A stretch of 64,000 nucleotides of DNA from Lutibacter sp. Its GTDB lineage: Bacteria > Bacteroidota > Bacteroidia > Flavobacteriales > Flavobacteriaceae. Every line of letters starts with the position of its first letter. The first letter of the stretch is position 1. Both the position numbers and the translations under genes were made by a program. This document shows, one piece after another, positions 35,588 through 45,397 of this stretch. Location: positions 30,323 to 94,322 of the forward strand of contig NZ_JABDRI010000028.1 of NCBI RefSeq assembly GCF_013041805.1, in the 5' to 3' direction. The notes beneath the pieces were generated by a model, which did no database searches, was not told where the DNA came from, and worked only from the letters and a program-made list of their open reading frames with translations.

Positions 35588-36166
35588 TTATTCTTGAGGA
35601 ACTAATACATTATCAATAACATGTATCCACCCATTACTTACTTGAACCGTTTTTAATATTTTTGTTCCACCCACATAAATACCATCTGCTTTATGCTCTA
35701 CAACCAAGTATTTTCCTGAGGCCATATATAATTTTCTCCCTTTTTTTGCTTCTTTTTTTAATTGATTAATTGGATAGTTTGATGGAGCAACATGGTTTTT
35801 TAATATAAAAGCTAACTGACTTTTATTTTCAGGTATTAATAAAGTTTCAACAGTTCCTTCTGTCAACTTACTAAATGCATTATTTATAGGTGCAAAAACT
35901 GTTAACGGACCCACATTTACAAGTGCATCTTGAACTCCTCCTGCTTCTATTGCAACAACTAAAGTTGAAAAATCATCTAAAGATTTTGCAACTTCTAACG
36001 CATTTGGGTCAGCTCCTTCAGCTGCTTTAACTGATGCTTGTCCTTTTACCTCTGATAATGGTTCTTTTGAAACTTCTTTAGTTTCAAGCTTTTTTTCACC
36101 GTTACATGATATTATAACAAATATGAATAATGCTATAATTGTGAGGATTAGATTGTAATTTCTCAT
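35588..36166 (-). CDS. FAS1 (fasciclin) domain lipoprotein, first gene of the nos operon
   Basis: The 192-residue protein has a lipobox (VIISC, Cys21) and one FAS1 domain with both family motifs: LTVFAPINNAF and the C-terminal VSNGWIHVIDNVLVP. FAS1 domains usually mediate adhesion or protein contacts. As the first gene after the FNR-type promoter it is the most highly exposed to anaerobic control. A role in placing the nos proteins at the membrane is a guess. Confidence 0.88.
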   Translation of the reverse strand: MRNYNLILTIIALFIFVIISCNGEKKLETKEVSKEPLSEVKGQASVKAAEGADPNALEVAKSLDDFSTLVVAIEAGGVQDALVNVGPLTVFAPINNAFSKLTEGTVETLLIPENKSQLAFILKNHVAPSNYPINQLKKEAKKGRKLYMASGKYLVVEHKADGIYVGGTKILKTVQVSNGWIHVIDNVLVPQE

Positions 36167-36198
36167 GGTTTTATTATTAATATTAATATTTAAAGTAA

Positions 36199-36206
36199 CA
36201 AAAGTA
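36199..36206 (-). promoter_or_regulatory. -7 promoter element TACTTTTG of the nos operon
   Basis: Exact TAnnTTTG match on the minus strand, 32 bases before the FAS1 gene start. Confidence 0.65.
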
Positions 36207-36229
36207 ACTTAACTATATTACAATTTAAA

Positions 36230-36241
36230 TGACAAATGTCA
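36230..36241. promoter_or_regulatory. CRP/FNR-type box TGACaaatGTCA upstream of the nos operon
   Basis: Perfect palindrome (extended to ATGACaaatGTCAT, 36229-36242). It ends 23 bases before the nos -7 element. On the other strand a one-mismatch element TATCTTTT at 36266-36273 lies 24 bases away, so the divergent thioredoxin gene might also respond. Confidence 0.75.
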
Positions 36242-36353
36242 TATTTAACGATAAACAGACCTTTATATCTTTTATTGTTTTAACAAAGATAATTTTTATT
36301 ATAAAATTATTATTTTTGTGCTACATTATATGCTGATTAAAGCTTGTAATTAA

Positions 36354-36361
36354 TACATTTG
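36354..36361 (+). promoter_or_regulatory. -7 promoter element TACATTTG for the thioredoxin-like gene
   Basis: Exact TAnnTTTG match 33 bases before the ATG; another exact element, TATTTTTG, lies at 36311-36318. Confidence 0.45.
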
Positions 36362-36394
36362 CACTTCGTTTATTTTTTACATAGAATTTGATAC

Positions 36395-36994
36395 ATGAAT
36401 AATACACTTATAAATAATAGTTTAAAAAAAAGCATTTCATACTTAGACTATAGAACTTTAATAAAAGACCTTATAAAACAAGGAAAGTCTACTGGAGACA
36501 TTCAATCTAAAGACCTCTTAAACTACAGTAAGTTGAATGATAAAAGAATGGATAGACTTGATAAAAAATTGAAAATATCTGAAGAAACAGAAGCTTCAAT
36601 TTATAATTTAAAAAACGATTTTACTTTTTTAGTAATTGCAGAAGGTTGGTGTGGAGATGCTGCTCAAATTATACCTGTTTTAAATAAAATTGCTGAAGCT
36701 TCATCAAAAATTAAGTTGAAAATTGTTTTAAGAGATGATAATGAAGAGCTTATGAATGAATTCTTAACGAATGGAAGTAAGTCTATCCCAAAAATTATTA
36801 TTGTAGACAACCAAAATAATGTAATAAATTCTTGGGGGCCAAGACCTTCAATTGCAACTAGAATGGTTTTAAACTATAAAGAGCAAAACGGTAGTTTAGA
36901 TGCTGATTTTAAAAAGAATTTACAAGTTTGGTACAATAAAGATAAAGGAATAAACACACAAGAAGACCTTATTAAAATACTTAAAGCTTCATAA
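36395..36994 (+). CDS. Thioredoxin-fold protein with single active-site cysteine
   Basis: The 199-residue cytoplasmic protein has a thioredoxin-like domain from about residue 75, with EGWCGDA at 83-89 in place of CxxC (only Cys86) and the cis-Pro segment SIPKIII. This matches the Thioredoxin_9 group. A single Cys rules out classic dithiol exchange; the role is unknown. It is divergent from the nos operon. Confidence 0.82.
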   Translation: MNNTLINNSLKKSISYLDYRTLIKDLIKQGKSTGDIQSKDLLNYSKLNDKRMDRLDKKLKISEETEASIYNLKNDFTFLVIAEGWCGDAAQIIPVLNKIAEASSKIKLKIVLRDDNEELMNEFLTNGSKSIPKIIIVDNQNNVINSWGPRPSIATRMVLNYKEQNGSLDADFKKNLQVWYNKDKGINTQEDLIKILKAS

Positions 36995-37017
36995 TATTAT
37001 TGTGTTATTAATTTAGA

Positions 37018-37025
37018 TATCTTTG
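37018..37025 (+). promoter_or_regulatory. -7 promoter element TATCTTTG
   Basis: Exact TAnnTTTG followed by GCG, 17 bases before the ATG at 37043. Confidence 0.5.
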
Positions 37026-37042
37026 CGTTCTAAATAAAAGAA

Positions 37043-37528
37043 ATGATTGTACAATTTAATCAACTTCCAGATGAGTCAAAACTATGGATTTTCCCATCAA
37101 GTAGAAAATTTTATCCGCAGGAAATAGCTCAAATCAAAGAACGTATTGAGGAATTTTTATCAGAGTGGGACGACGAAGGAGTTCTCATTAAATGTTCTTA
37201 TAAATTAGCATATAATCACTTCATTATTATTTCTGTTGATGACACAGCACAAAGTTTGAGTTTGCAAGCGCACGATTTATTAATTACGTTTATTCAAGAG
37301 CTTGAAAAAGTATTTAAAATTGTTTTAATGGATAGAATAAATGTTTGTTATAAGCAAGGTGAATTTGTGCAATACAAGGATTTGATAGACTTCAAAAAAA
37401 TGATAAAGAACAAAGGAGTTTCTCAAAAAACGATAGTTTTTAATAATATGATTACCCTTAAAGAGGAATTAGAATATAATTGGGAAATAAATATTATGGA
37501 TAGCTGGCTTGGACGGTTTTTAAAATAA
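37043..37528 (+). CDS. Conserved hypothetical protein (often mislabelled ABC transporter ATPase)
   Basis: A 161-residue soluble protein starting MIVQFNQLPDESKLWIFPSSR, a conserved Bacteroidota family. Public annotation often calls it an ABC transporter ATPase, but there is no Walker A, Walker B or signature motif, so that name is not supported. Its stop overlaps the convergent barrel gene by nine bases. Confidence 0.75.
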   Translation: MIVQFNQLPDESKLWIFPSSRKFYPQEIAQIKERIEEFLSEWDDEGVLIKCSYKLAYNHFIIISVDDTAQSLSLQAHDLLITFIQELEKVFKIVLMDRINVCYKQGEFVQYKDLIDFKKMIKNKGVSQKTIVFNNMITLKEELEYNWEINIMDSWLGRFLK

Positions 37529-38065
37529 CAATCCAAATCCTATTGACAAGCTATTTAATTTACCTTTTTCAAAATTTGATAAATTCTTTTGATGATAATC
37601 AAGGTTTAAAACGAATAAATTTTTAGTAGCTCCTGCAATATGGTACCCTATTCCGACTTTAAAATAGTTACCGCTTTCAAATGATTTAGCTATTTTTAGT
37701 AATTTTCCAAACCCACTACTTACATAAAATTTATCATCATCAACTTCTGAAATGGTAATTTTAGTATCAAGATAAAACGGAATGGCTAATATTTGAGATT
37801 CACTATGATAATCTAGACCAACTTTAAGACCTGTAGTTACTAATTTATTCATTTTAAACTCAATTCCATTTCTTACAAAAAAAGCACCAATTGCAAAAAT
37901 GGCTCTATCTTCTTCTCCAGTATAGTAATCATACTCACCATAATTCGTATTTCTAGCCAAGGTTGCATGAATTGTTAATGAATAAAATAACTTTTGCTCT
38001 TTCTCTTCTTGAGAAAAACCATTTAGCATAAAAAGTAGAAGGACACCTAAGAGAGTATTTTTCAT
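37520..38065 (-). CDS. Outer membrane beta-barrel-like protein
   Basis: A 181-residue protein with a signal peptide (1-18, ending GFSQ) and strands ending in SIGFGLLF, a typical barrel end. Probable small outer membrane protein; no specific family recognised. It follows truB by 13 bases and may be the last gene of the ftsX operon. Confidence 0.7.
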   Translation of the reverse strand: MKNTLLGVLLLFMLNGFSQEEKEQKLFYSLTIHATLARNTNYGEYDYYTGEEDRAIFAIGAFFVRNGIEFKMNKLVTTGLKVGLDYHSESQILAIPFYLDTKITISEVDDDKFYVSSGFGKLLKIAKSFESGNYFKVGIGYHIAGATKNLFVLNLDYHQKNLSNFEKGKLNSLSIGFGLLF

Positions 38066-38078
38066 GAAAAATTAAAAG

Positions 38079-38762
38079 TTATAAACTTGCTATAAACTCT
38101 TCAATTTTCATACCATCATCAACTTTAAAATCTCCAATTTTAGTTCTTCTTAATATAGATAAATGAGCTCCTGAATTTAGTGATTTTCCAAAATCATATG
38201 CTAAAGAACGAATGTATGTTCCCTTACTACAAACCACTCTAAAATTTACTTTAGGTAAGTCTATTTTAGTAATTTCAAATTCGGCAATATTAATTTTTCT
38301 TGATTTTATTTCAGTTGTTTCTCCAGCTCTAGCTAATTCATACAATCTTTTTCCATCTTTTTTTAATGCTGAAAAAATTGGTGGTATTTGATCTATTTCT
38401 CCAACAAATTGTTTCGCTGTAAGTTCAATTAACTCTCTGGTAATATGTGAAATAGGAAAAGTTTCGTTCACTTCAGTTTCTAAATCGTAACTTGGTGTAG
38501 TGGCCCCTAGCGTAAATTCGCCGGTATATTCCTTAACTTGCCCTTGATATTCATTAATTTTTTTGGTGAATTTACCTGTACAAATTATTAGTAAACCGGT
38601 TGCTAAGGGATCTAAAGTACCTGCATGACCCACTTTAATTTTCTTAATTCCAAATTTTTGACGAATATGCCAACGCAATTTATTTACTACTTGGAAAGAA
38701 GTCCAGTTTAAAGGTTTATCAATTAATAAAACTTGTCCGTTTTTAAAATCTTCTTCTGTCAT
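38079..38762 (-). CDS. truB: tRNA pseudouridine(55) synthase
   Basis: Makes pseudouridine 55 in the T loop of tRNAs. The 227-residue protein has GHAGTLDPLATG with the catalytic Asp, the YxGxFxLGATTPSYDLETE segment and CSKGTYIRSLAYDFG. It starts 3 bases after the uppP stop. Shorter than E. coli TruB because the C-terminal PUA domain is missing, which is normal in this phylum. Confidence 0.95.
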   Translation of the reverse strand: MTEEDFKNGQVLLIDKPLNWTSFQVVNKLRWHIRQKFGIKKIKVGHAGTLDPLATGLLIICTGKFTKKINEYQGQVKEYTGEFTLGATTPSYDLETEVNETFPISHITRELIELTAKQFVGEIDQIPPIFSALKKDGKRLYELARAGETTEIKSRKINIAEFEITKIDLPKVNFRVVCSKGTYIRSLAYDFGKSLNSGAHLSILRRTKIGDFKVDDGMKIEEFIASL

Positions 38763-38765
38763 TCT

Positions 38766-39563
38766 TTAATTATTACTTAAAGTAACTGCAATTGCTATAC
38801 TACCAATTATAAAGCAATATAATGCAAAGTAGGAAAGTTTACTTTTTTTAACAATAGCTATCATCCATTTACAAGCAAAAAGGCCAGCAATAAAAGAAGC
38901 CATAAAGCCAACTCCTAATATACCGATTTGCGAACTATGAAAATCAATTGAGCCAGATAATACATCTTTCCCAATTTTTCCGAATATTAATGGCACAACC
39001 ATTAAAAAAGAAAAACGCGCCGCTTGCACTCTATCAACACCCAATAATACTGACGTTGAAATAGTAGCTCCAGATCTTGAGATACCAGGCAAAATGGCTA
39101 AGGCTTGAGAAACACCAATAACAACTGCACTAAAAAATGTAACTTTTTGAGTCGTGTCTTTTGCTCTATCAGCAAATAATAATAACAAAGAAGTAATAAT
39201 TAACATAAAACCCACTAATAGTATTTCACCTCCAAAAAACCGCTCAAATTCTTTTTCGAAAATTAAACCCATAAAAACTGCAGGCAACATAGAAACAACT
39301 ATTTTTAAAGAAAATTGAAATTCATCATTCCATTTAAATTGAAATAAACCTTTTAGAATTTGAGAAATATCTTTTTTAAAAATAACAATGGTGCTTAGTG
39401 CTGTAGCAAAATGAACAACTACTGTAAATGTTAAACTTTCTTGAGGAATTGAATGATCACCCAATAGCACTTTGGCAAGTTCTAAATGTCCACTAGAAGA
39501 AACCGGTAAAAATTCAGTTAACCCCTGAATAATTCCTAAAATAATGGCTTCAATATAATTCAT
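38766..39563 (-). CDS. uppP: Undecaprenyl-diphosphatase (BacA family)
   Basis: Membrane phosphatase that recycles undecaprenyl diphosphate for cell wall synthesis. The 265-residue multi-span protein has GLTEFLPVSSSGHLE near the N-terminus and the catalytic ILPGISRSGATIS segment. It lies in the ftsX-DUF3098-uppP-truB operon, two bases after the DUF3098 stop. Confidence 0.95.
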   Translation of the reverse strand: MNYIEAIILGIIQGLTEFLPVSSSGHLELAKVLLGDHSIPQESLTFTVVVHFATALSTIVIFKKDISQILKGLFQFKWNDEFQFSLKIVVSMLPAVFMGLIFEKEFERFFGGEILLVGFMLIITSLLLLFADRAKDTTQKVTFFSAVVIGVSQALAILPGISRSGATISTSVLLGVDRVQAARFSFLMVVPLIFGKIGKDVLSGSIDFHSSQIGILGVGFMASFIAGLFACKWMIAIVKKSKLSYFALYCFIIGSIAIAVTLSNN

Positions 39564-39565
39564 TC

Positions 39566-39811
39566 TTATTTTTTAGATTTTGCCATAATTGCATAAATCT
39601 CAATCCCTAAACCAATAAGAACTAATGTTGGTGCTAAACGAATTCTTCTAAAATTATAAATTTCCTCATTAAAAACTGCAGGATTATCGCTGCCTCCTCC
39701 AGCCATTAAAATAAAACCTAGAACAATTACTAAAATTCCAATTAACATAAATATATAATTCTTTCTGCCGAAAAGGAATTCACTTTTTTTGTTTTTATTT
39801 TTATTTTCCAT
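39566..39811 (-). CDS. DUF3098 small membrane protein
   Basis: Starting at the ATG at 39811 gives 81 residues and a 4-base gap to ftsX; an upstream ATG at 39832 would overlap ftsX. The protein has two spans (about 20-39 and 59-77) around a loop with NFRRIRLAPTLVLIGLG, typical of DUF3098. It is regularly found between ftsX and uppP in Bacteroidota, so a part in envelope assembly or division is likely but unproved. Confidence 0.82.
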   Translation of the reverse strand: MENKNKNKKSEFLFGRKNYIFMLIGILVIVLGFILMAGGGSDNPAVFNEEIYNFRRIRLAPTLVLIGLGIEIYAIMAKSKK

Positions 39812-39815
39812 TTTA

Positions 39816-40694
39816 TTAATAGTAAAGTTCATCTGTTCTTAAATTTAAAAAACGTTGTGTAGCAAAAAACGTACTTAACCATGTAATTAGTATCCCTAAA
39901 CCAATAATAGCTGCAAATAAAATAGCAAGTATTTTATAATTTTCTAACATCGCTAATTCAGGAATAGTGTTATCTACATACATTATAAATGCAATTAAAC
40001 CCACAATAGACAGTAAAGAGCCAATTATTCCTAACTTAATGCTTCTCCAAATAAAAGGCACTCTAATAAAACCTTTTGTGGCACCAACCATTTGCATAGT
40101 TTTAATAGTAAATCTTTTTGAATATACAGAAAGGCGAATAGAACTATTTATTAAAACAACTGCAATTAAGGTGAATAATGCGCTAAATAATAACATCCAA
40201 AAACTTAAACGATTCATGTTTTTGGTTAATAACTCAATTAAAGGTTTATCGTAAGTAACTTCAGCAACAATACTTCTAATAAGGAGATTTTTTTCAATTT
40301 CACCCATTTTCTCTGGTGTAACAGATTCTGATTTTAATGAAATATCAATGGCGTTTTTTAGAGGATTGTCACCTAAAAATTCTACAAAATCTTCTCCAAT
40401 TTCTTCTGTATAATTTTTAGCAGCTTCTTTTTTAGAAATATAGGTAACAGATTTCGTATAATCTGCTTTTTTTAATTCAGCTTTTAAAATGTCAATATCA
40501 CTATTTTTTGCATTATCATTTAAAAAAATAGTCATAGTTACTTTTTCTTTGAAATGCTCTGTAACACTTTTGGTTTTTAGTACAATTAAGCCTAAAAGTC
40601 CTACCAAAAACAAGACTAATGAAATGCTTATTATTACTGAAAAGTACGACGAGCGTAATCTTCTTTTTTGATATTTTTCAAATGATGTACTCAA
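39816..40694 (-). CDS. ftsX: Cell division protein FtsX
   Basis: Permease-like partner of FtsE that controls peptidoglycan hydrolases at the septum. The 292-residue protein has four spans (about 20-42, 168-190, 215-240, 260-285), the periplasmic loop with KVTMTIFLNDNAKNSDI and the family motifs KRFTIKTMQMVGATKGFIR and WLSTFFATQRFLNL. No ftsE lies next to it. First gene of the operon with DUF3098, uppP and truB. Confidence 0.93.
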   Translation of the reverse strand: MSTSFEKYQKRRLRSSYFSVIISISLVLFLVGLLGLIVLKTKSVTEHFKEKVTMTIFLNDNAKNSDIDILKAELKKADYTKSVTYISKKEAAKNYTEEIGEDFVEFLGDNPLKNAIDISLKSESVTPEKMGEIEKNLLIRSIVAEVTYDKPLIELLTKNMNRLSFWMLLFSALFTLIAVVLINSSIRLSVYSKRFTIKTMQMVGATKGFIRVPFIWRSIKLGIIGSLLSIVGLIAFIMYVDNTIPELAMLENYKILAILFAAIIGLGILITWLSTFFATQRFLNLRTDELYY

Positions 40695-40785
40695 AAGTAA
40701 TTTTATTTAAAGAGTTTGCAATATACAAATAGTTGCTTAATGATTTATTTGTTAATTTGATAATATAAATGATCCTGAATTTATA

Positions 40786-41190
40786 CTATTTTGTGTCATC
40801 CTGACACAATTCAATTAAAACTCCATTTGTTGATTTTGGATGTAGAAAAACAACAAGTTTATTATCAGCGCCTTTTTTTGGTGTTTCGTTTAAAACTATA
40901 AACCCATCTTTTTTCAAACGTTTAACTTCGTCTAAAATATTATCAACTGCAAAGGCTATGTGGTGAATTCCTTCTCCTTTTTTAGCTATAAACTTTGAAA
41001 TTGGACTTTCTGCATTTGTACCTTCAAGCAATTCAATTTTATTTGGGCCAACATCAAAAAAAGAAGTTTTAACACCTTCACTTTCTACTTCCTCAACTTT
41101 ATAATGTGGTTTTCCAAACAAACTTGCGAACAGTTTATTAGATTTTTCTAAATCTTTTACAGCAATACCAATATGTTCAATTTTTTTCAT
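40786..41190 (-). CDS. mce: Methylmalonyl-CoA epimerase (second, stand-alone copy)
   Basis: The ATG at 41190 (MKKIEHIGIAV) is used; an upstream ATG at 41262 lies beyond the promoter. The 134-residue protein has the same metal-ligand blocks as the operon copy (IEHIGIAV, GIHHIAFAV, FLHPKSTNGVLIELC). It has its own -7 element TAAATTTG at 41211-41218 and no FNR-type box, so it may serve aerobic propionyl-CoA or branched-chain use. Confidence 0.9.
   Translation of the reverse strand: MKKIEHIGIAVKDLEKSNKLFASLFGKPHYKVEEVESEGVKTSFFDVGPNKIELLEGTNAESPISKFIAKKGEGIHHIAFAVDNILDEVKRLKKDGFIVLNETPKKGADNKLVVFLHPKSTNGVLIELCQDDTK
40791..40809. other. Perfect 8-bp inverted repeat at the mce2 3' end
   Basis: TTGTGTCA-tcc-TGACACAA spans the last codons of mce2. 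There is no T run after it, so it is not a standard terminator; it may stabilise the 3' end. Confidence 0.4.
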
Positions 41191-41210
41191 TGTTGAGATA
41201 ATTATTTTAA

Positions 41211-41218
41211 CAAATTTA
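41211..41218 (-). promoter_or_regulatory. -7 promoter element TAAATTTG for the second mce
   Basis: Exact TAnnTTTG match 20 bases before the ATG at 41190. Confidence 0.45.
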
Positions 41219-41312
41219 CTATTTAATATGTTTATAAAAAGTGATATATCCCTAAAATTCACCTCAAATTAATTTTAAACAATCAAAAATAATTTTATGT
41301 ATATTTAACTAT

Positions 41313-41320
41313 TATCTTTG
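41313..41320 (+). promoter_or_regulatory. -7 promoter element TATCTTTG for rbfA, predicted leaderless
   Basis: Exact TAnnTTTG match ending four bases before the ATG at 41325; the predicted start point is one or two bases before or at the ATG. Confidence 0.55.
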
Positions 41321-41324
41321 CCCT

Positions 41325-41717
41325 ATGGAAACAAACAGACAAAAGAAAATTGCAGGTGTTTTACAAAAAGACTTAGCTGATGTTTTACAACACGCTGCGC
41401 AAGATGGAATGAAAGGAGTAATTATATCTGTTACCAAAGTTCTTGTTACTTCAGATTTATCACAAGCAAAAGTATATATAAGTGTTTTTCCACAATTAAA
41501 AAGAGACATTATTTTAAAAGGTGTTCAAGAAAACACATCATCTATTCGTTATGAAATGGCAAAACGTACAAAAAATCAATTAAGACGTATGCCTGAACTC
41601 TCTTTTTATATTGATGATAGCCTAGACTATATTGAAGATATTGATAATGCACTTCAAGGGAAAAAAGGAAATCCAATCAAAAATCCTGAATTATTAGACA
41701 AGCGTCAAAAACGATAA
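41325..41717 (+). CDS. rbfA: Ribosome-binding factor A
   Basis: Assists maturation of the 30S subunit and cold adaptation. The 130-residue protein has the KH-like fold markers TNRQKKIAGVLQKDLADVLQ at the start (in parts), VTKVLVTSDLSQAKVYISVFP and the C-terminal LRRMPELSFYIDDSLDYIEDI. The -7 element is nearly adjacent to the ATG. The next gene starts one base after its stop. Confidence 0.95.
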   Translation: METNRQKKIAGVLQKDLADVLQHAAQDGMKGVIISVTKVLVTSDLSQAKVYISVFPQLKRDIILKGVQENTSSIRYEMAKRTKNQLRRMPELSFYIDDSLDYIEDIDNALQGKKGNPIKNPELLDKRQKR

Positions 41718-41718
41718 A

Positions 41719-42921
41719 TTGAATTTTCCTTTATACATAGCTAAACGATATTTATTTTCAAAAAGTAGCAACAATACTATAAATATTATTACCCTTATTG
41801 CAACTATTGGTGTTGTAGTTGGAACATTAGCTTTGTTTATAGTCCTCTCTGGATTCTCGGGGTTAAGAGTATTTAGTATTGGTTTTTTAAACACTTTTGA
41901 TCCTGATATTAAAATTACTTCCCTAAAAGGAAAATCATTTGATTTTAATACTTCAATTGAAACAGTTCTATTAGAACAAAAAGGAATAGCTTCCTATTCA
42001 AAAGTATTGGAAGAACGTGCTTTTTTTGAATTCAACCAAAAAACACATGTTGCTTATATTAAAGGTGTTGACAGCAATTATACACGAGTTAATAGTATGG
42101 ATACTACTGTTTATGTTGGAACATGGCTAGATCCTAAAATTCCTCAAGGAGTTGTAATTGGAAATGGCATTTCAAACACTTTATCAGTTGGTGTTTTTAA
42201 CTTTTTAGATCCATTAAAAATTTACGTTCCTAAACCTGGAAAAGGATATATTACAAATCCAAAAAATGCATTCAATAAAATAAACACGCAACCTATTGGT
42301 GTTTTCGCATTAACAGATGAGGTTGATAAAACATTTACATTCGTTTCTCTAGAATTAGCTCAAGAACTATTAAGCTATAAAACCAGTAAAATTTCTGCTT
42401 TAGAAGTAAAGATTGCGAATTCTAAAGAGCGTGACTTTATAATTACTGAATTAAAGAATAAACTTGGTAATGAATTTAAAGTTGAAACAAGAGAGCAATT
42501 AAATGCCGTTTTTTATAAAATGCTAAATACAGAAAATTTAGTATTGTACTTAATTTTTACTTTAGTGCTAATTATTGCTTTGTTTAATGTTATTGGCGCA
42601 ATAATAATGATGATTTTAGATAAGCGAGAAAATCTAAAAACATTATATAGCATTGGAACAACTATCAAAGAAATAAAACGTATTTTTATTTATCAAGGGA
42701 TTTTATTATCTGTATATGGATTATTCATTGGGCTTTCTTTGGGAATTATACTTATTTTACTTCAAAAAAAATATCAATTATTTATGATAACTCAGCATTT
42801 ACCTTACCCTGTTGAGCTCACCTTATTAAATATAGTAATTGTTATGAGTACCATTCTAGTTTTAGGATTTTTAGCCGCAAAAATTGCGAGTAGTAGAATT
42901 TCTAAAAAACTAGTTGAATAA
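41719..42921 (+). CDS. LolC/LolE-type ABC transporter permease, TTG start
   Basis: Membrane part of the lipoprotein-releasing ABC system or a related MacB-type permease. The 400-residue protein has a first span at about 20-44, a large periplasmic domain, and three C-terminal spans (about 278-300, 325-350, 370-390) with the conserved GTTIKEIKRIFIYQGILLS. The family start MNFPLYIAKRYLFSKSSNNT is encoded from TTG at 41719; no ATG is available before it, and the gene follows rbfA by one base. Confidence 0.85.
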   Translation: MNFPLYIAKRYLFSKSSNNTINIITLIATIGVVVGTLALFIVLSGFSGLRVFSIGFLNTFDPDIKITSLKGKSFDFNTSIETVLLEQKGIASYSKVLEERAFFEFNQKTHVAYIKGVDSNYTRVNSMDTTVYVGTWLDPKIPQGVVIGNGISNTLSVGVFNFLDPLKIYVPKPGKGYITNPKNAFNKINTQPIGVFALTDEVDKTFTFVSLELAQELLSYKTSKISALEVKIANSKERDFIITELKNKLGNEFKVETREQLNAVFYKMLNTENLVLYLIFTLVLIIALFNVIGAIIMMILDKRENLKTLYSIGTTIKEIKRIFIYQGILLSVYGLFIGLSLGIILILLQKKYQLFMITQHLPYPVELTLLNIVIVMSTILVLGFLAAKIASSRISKKLVE

Positions 42922-43106
42922 ATAGTTCGCTGTTTTATTTAAAATATAAAAATATTCAATTAAATTTACTAGGCTTAAATAGGGTGGCTAATAAATTTAT
43001 TCTTTGCAAAACTCCAAACGTAAAATTTTAGTAGAATATAAGTAACACTTACTATTAGTATTTGTTAATAATAAATAAAAATTTTAATATACATTAAAAA
43101 TTATAA

Positions 43107-45275
<2,169 letters not shown>

Positions 45276-45292
45276 TAAACACAATTAACTTT

Positions 45293-45331
45293 AAAAAAGA
45301 AGCAGTTTAAAAATTTCAAACTGCTTCTTTT
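45293..45331 (+). terminator. Intrinsic terminator after katG
   Basis: GAAGCAGTTT / AAACTGCTTC perfect stem, nine-base loop, A and T runs on the flanks. Confidence 0.85.
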
Positions 45332-45397
45332 ATACTAATATCTTTTTATTCCTAATATTTTTATGGAAATAAATATCTGAAATGCCTTTCCAAAAAA

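Noticed and set aside
36266..36273. TATCTTTT as a real divergent FNR-type promoter for the thioredoxin-like gene
   Set aside because: One mismatch, 24-base gap, and two exact -7 elements lie closer to that gene; kept only as a possibility.
37043..37528. Common public label ABC transporter ATPase for this protein
   Set aside because: No Walker A, Walker B or signature motif in the protein.
43082..43099. TTTTAAT-ATAC-ATTAAAA inverted repeat just before katG, resembling a PerR site
   Set aside because: All A/T apart from one base and in an AT-rich gap, so likely by chance; it does not match a PerR or OxyR consensus well.
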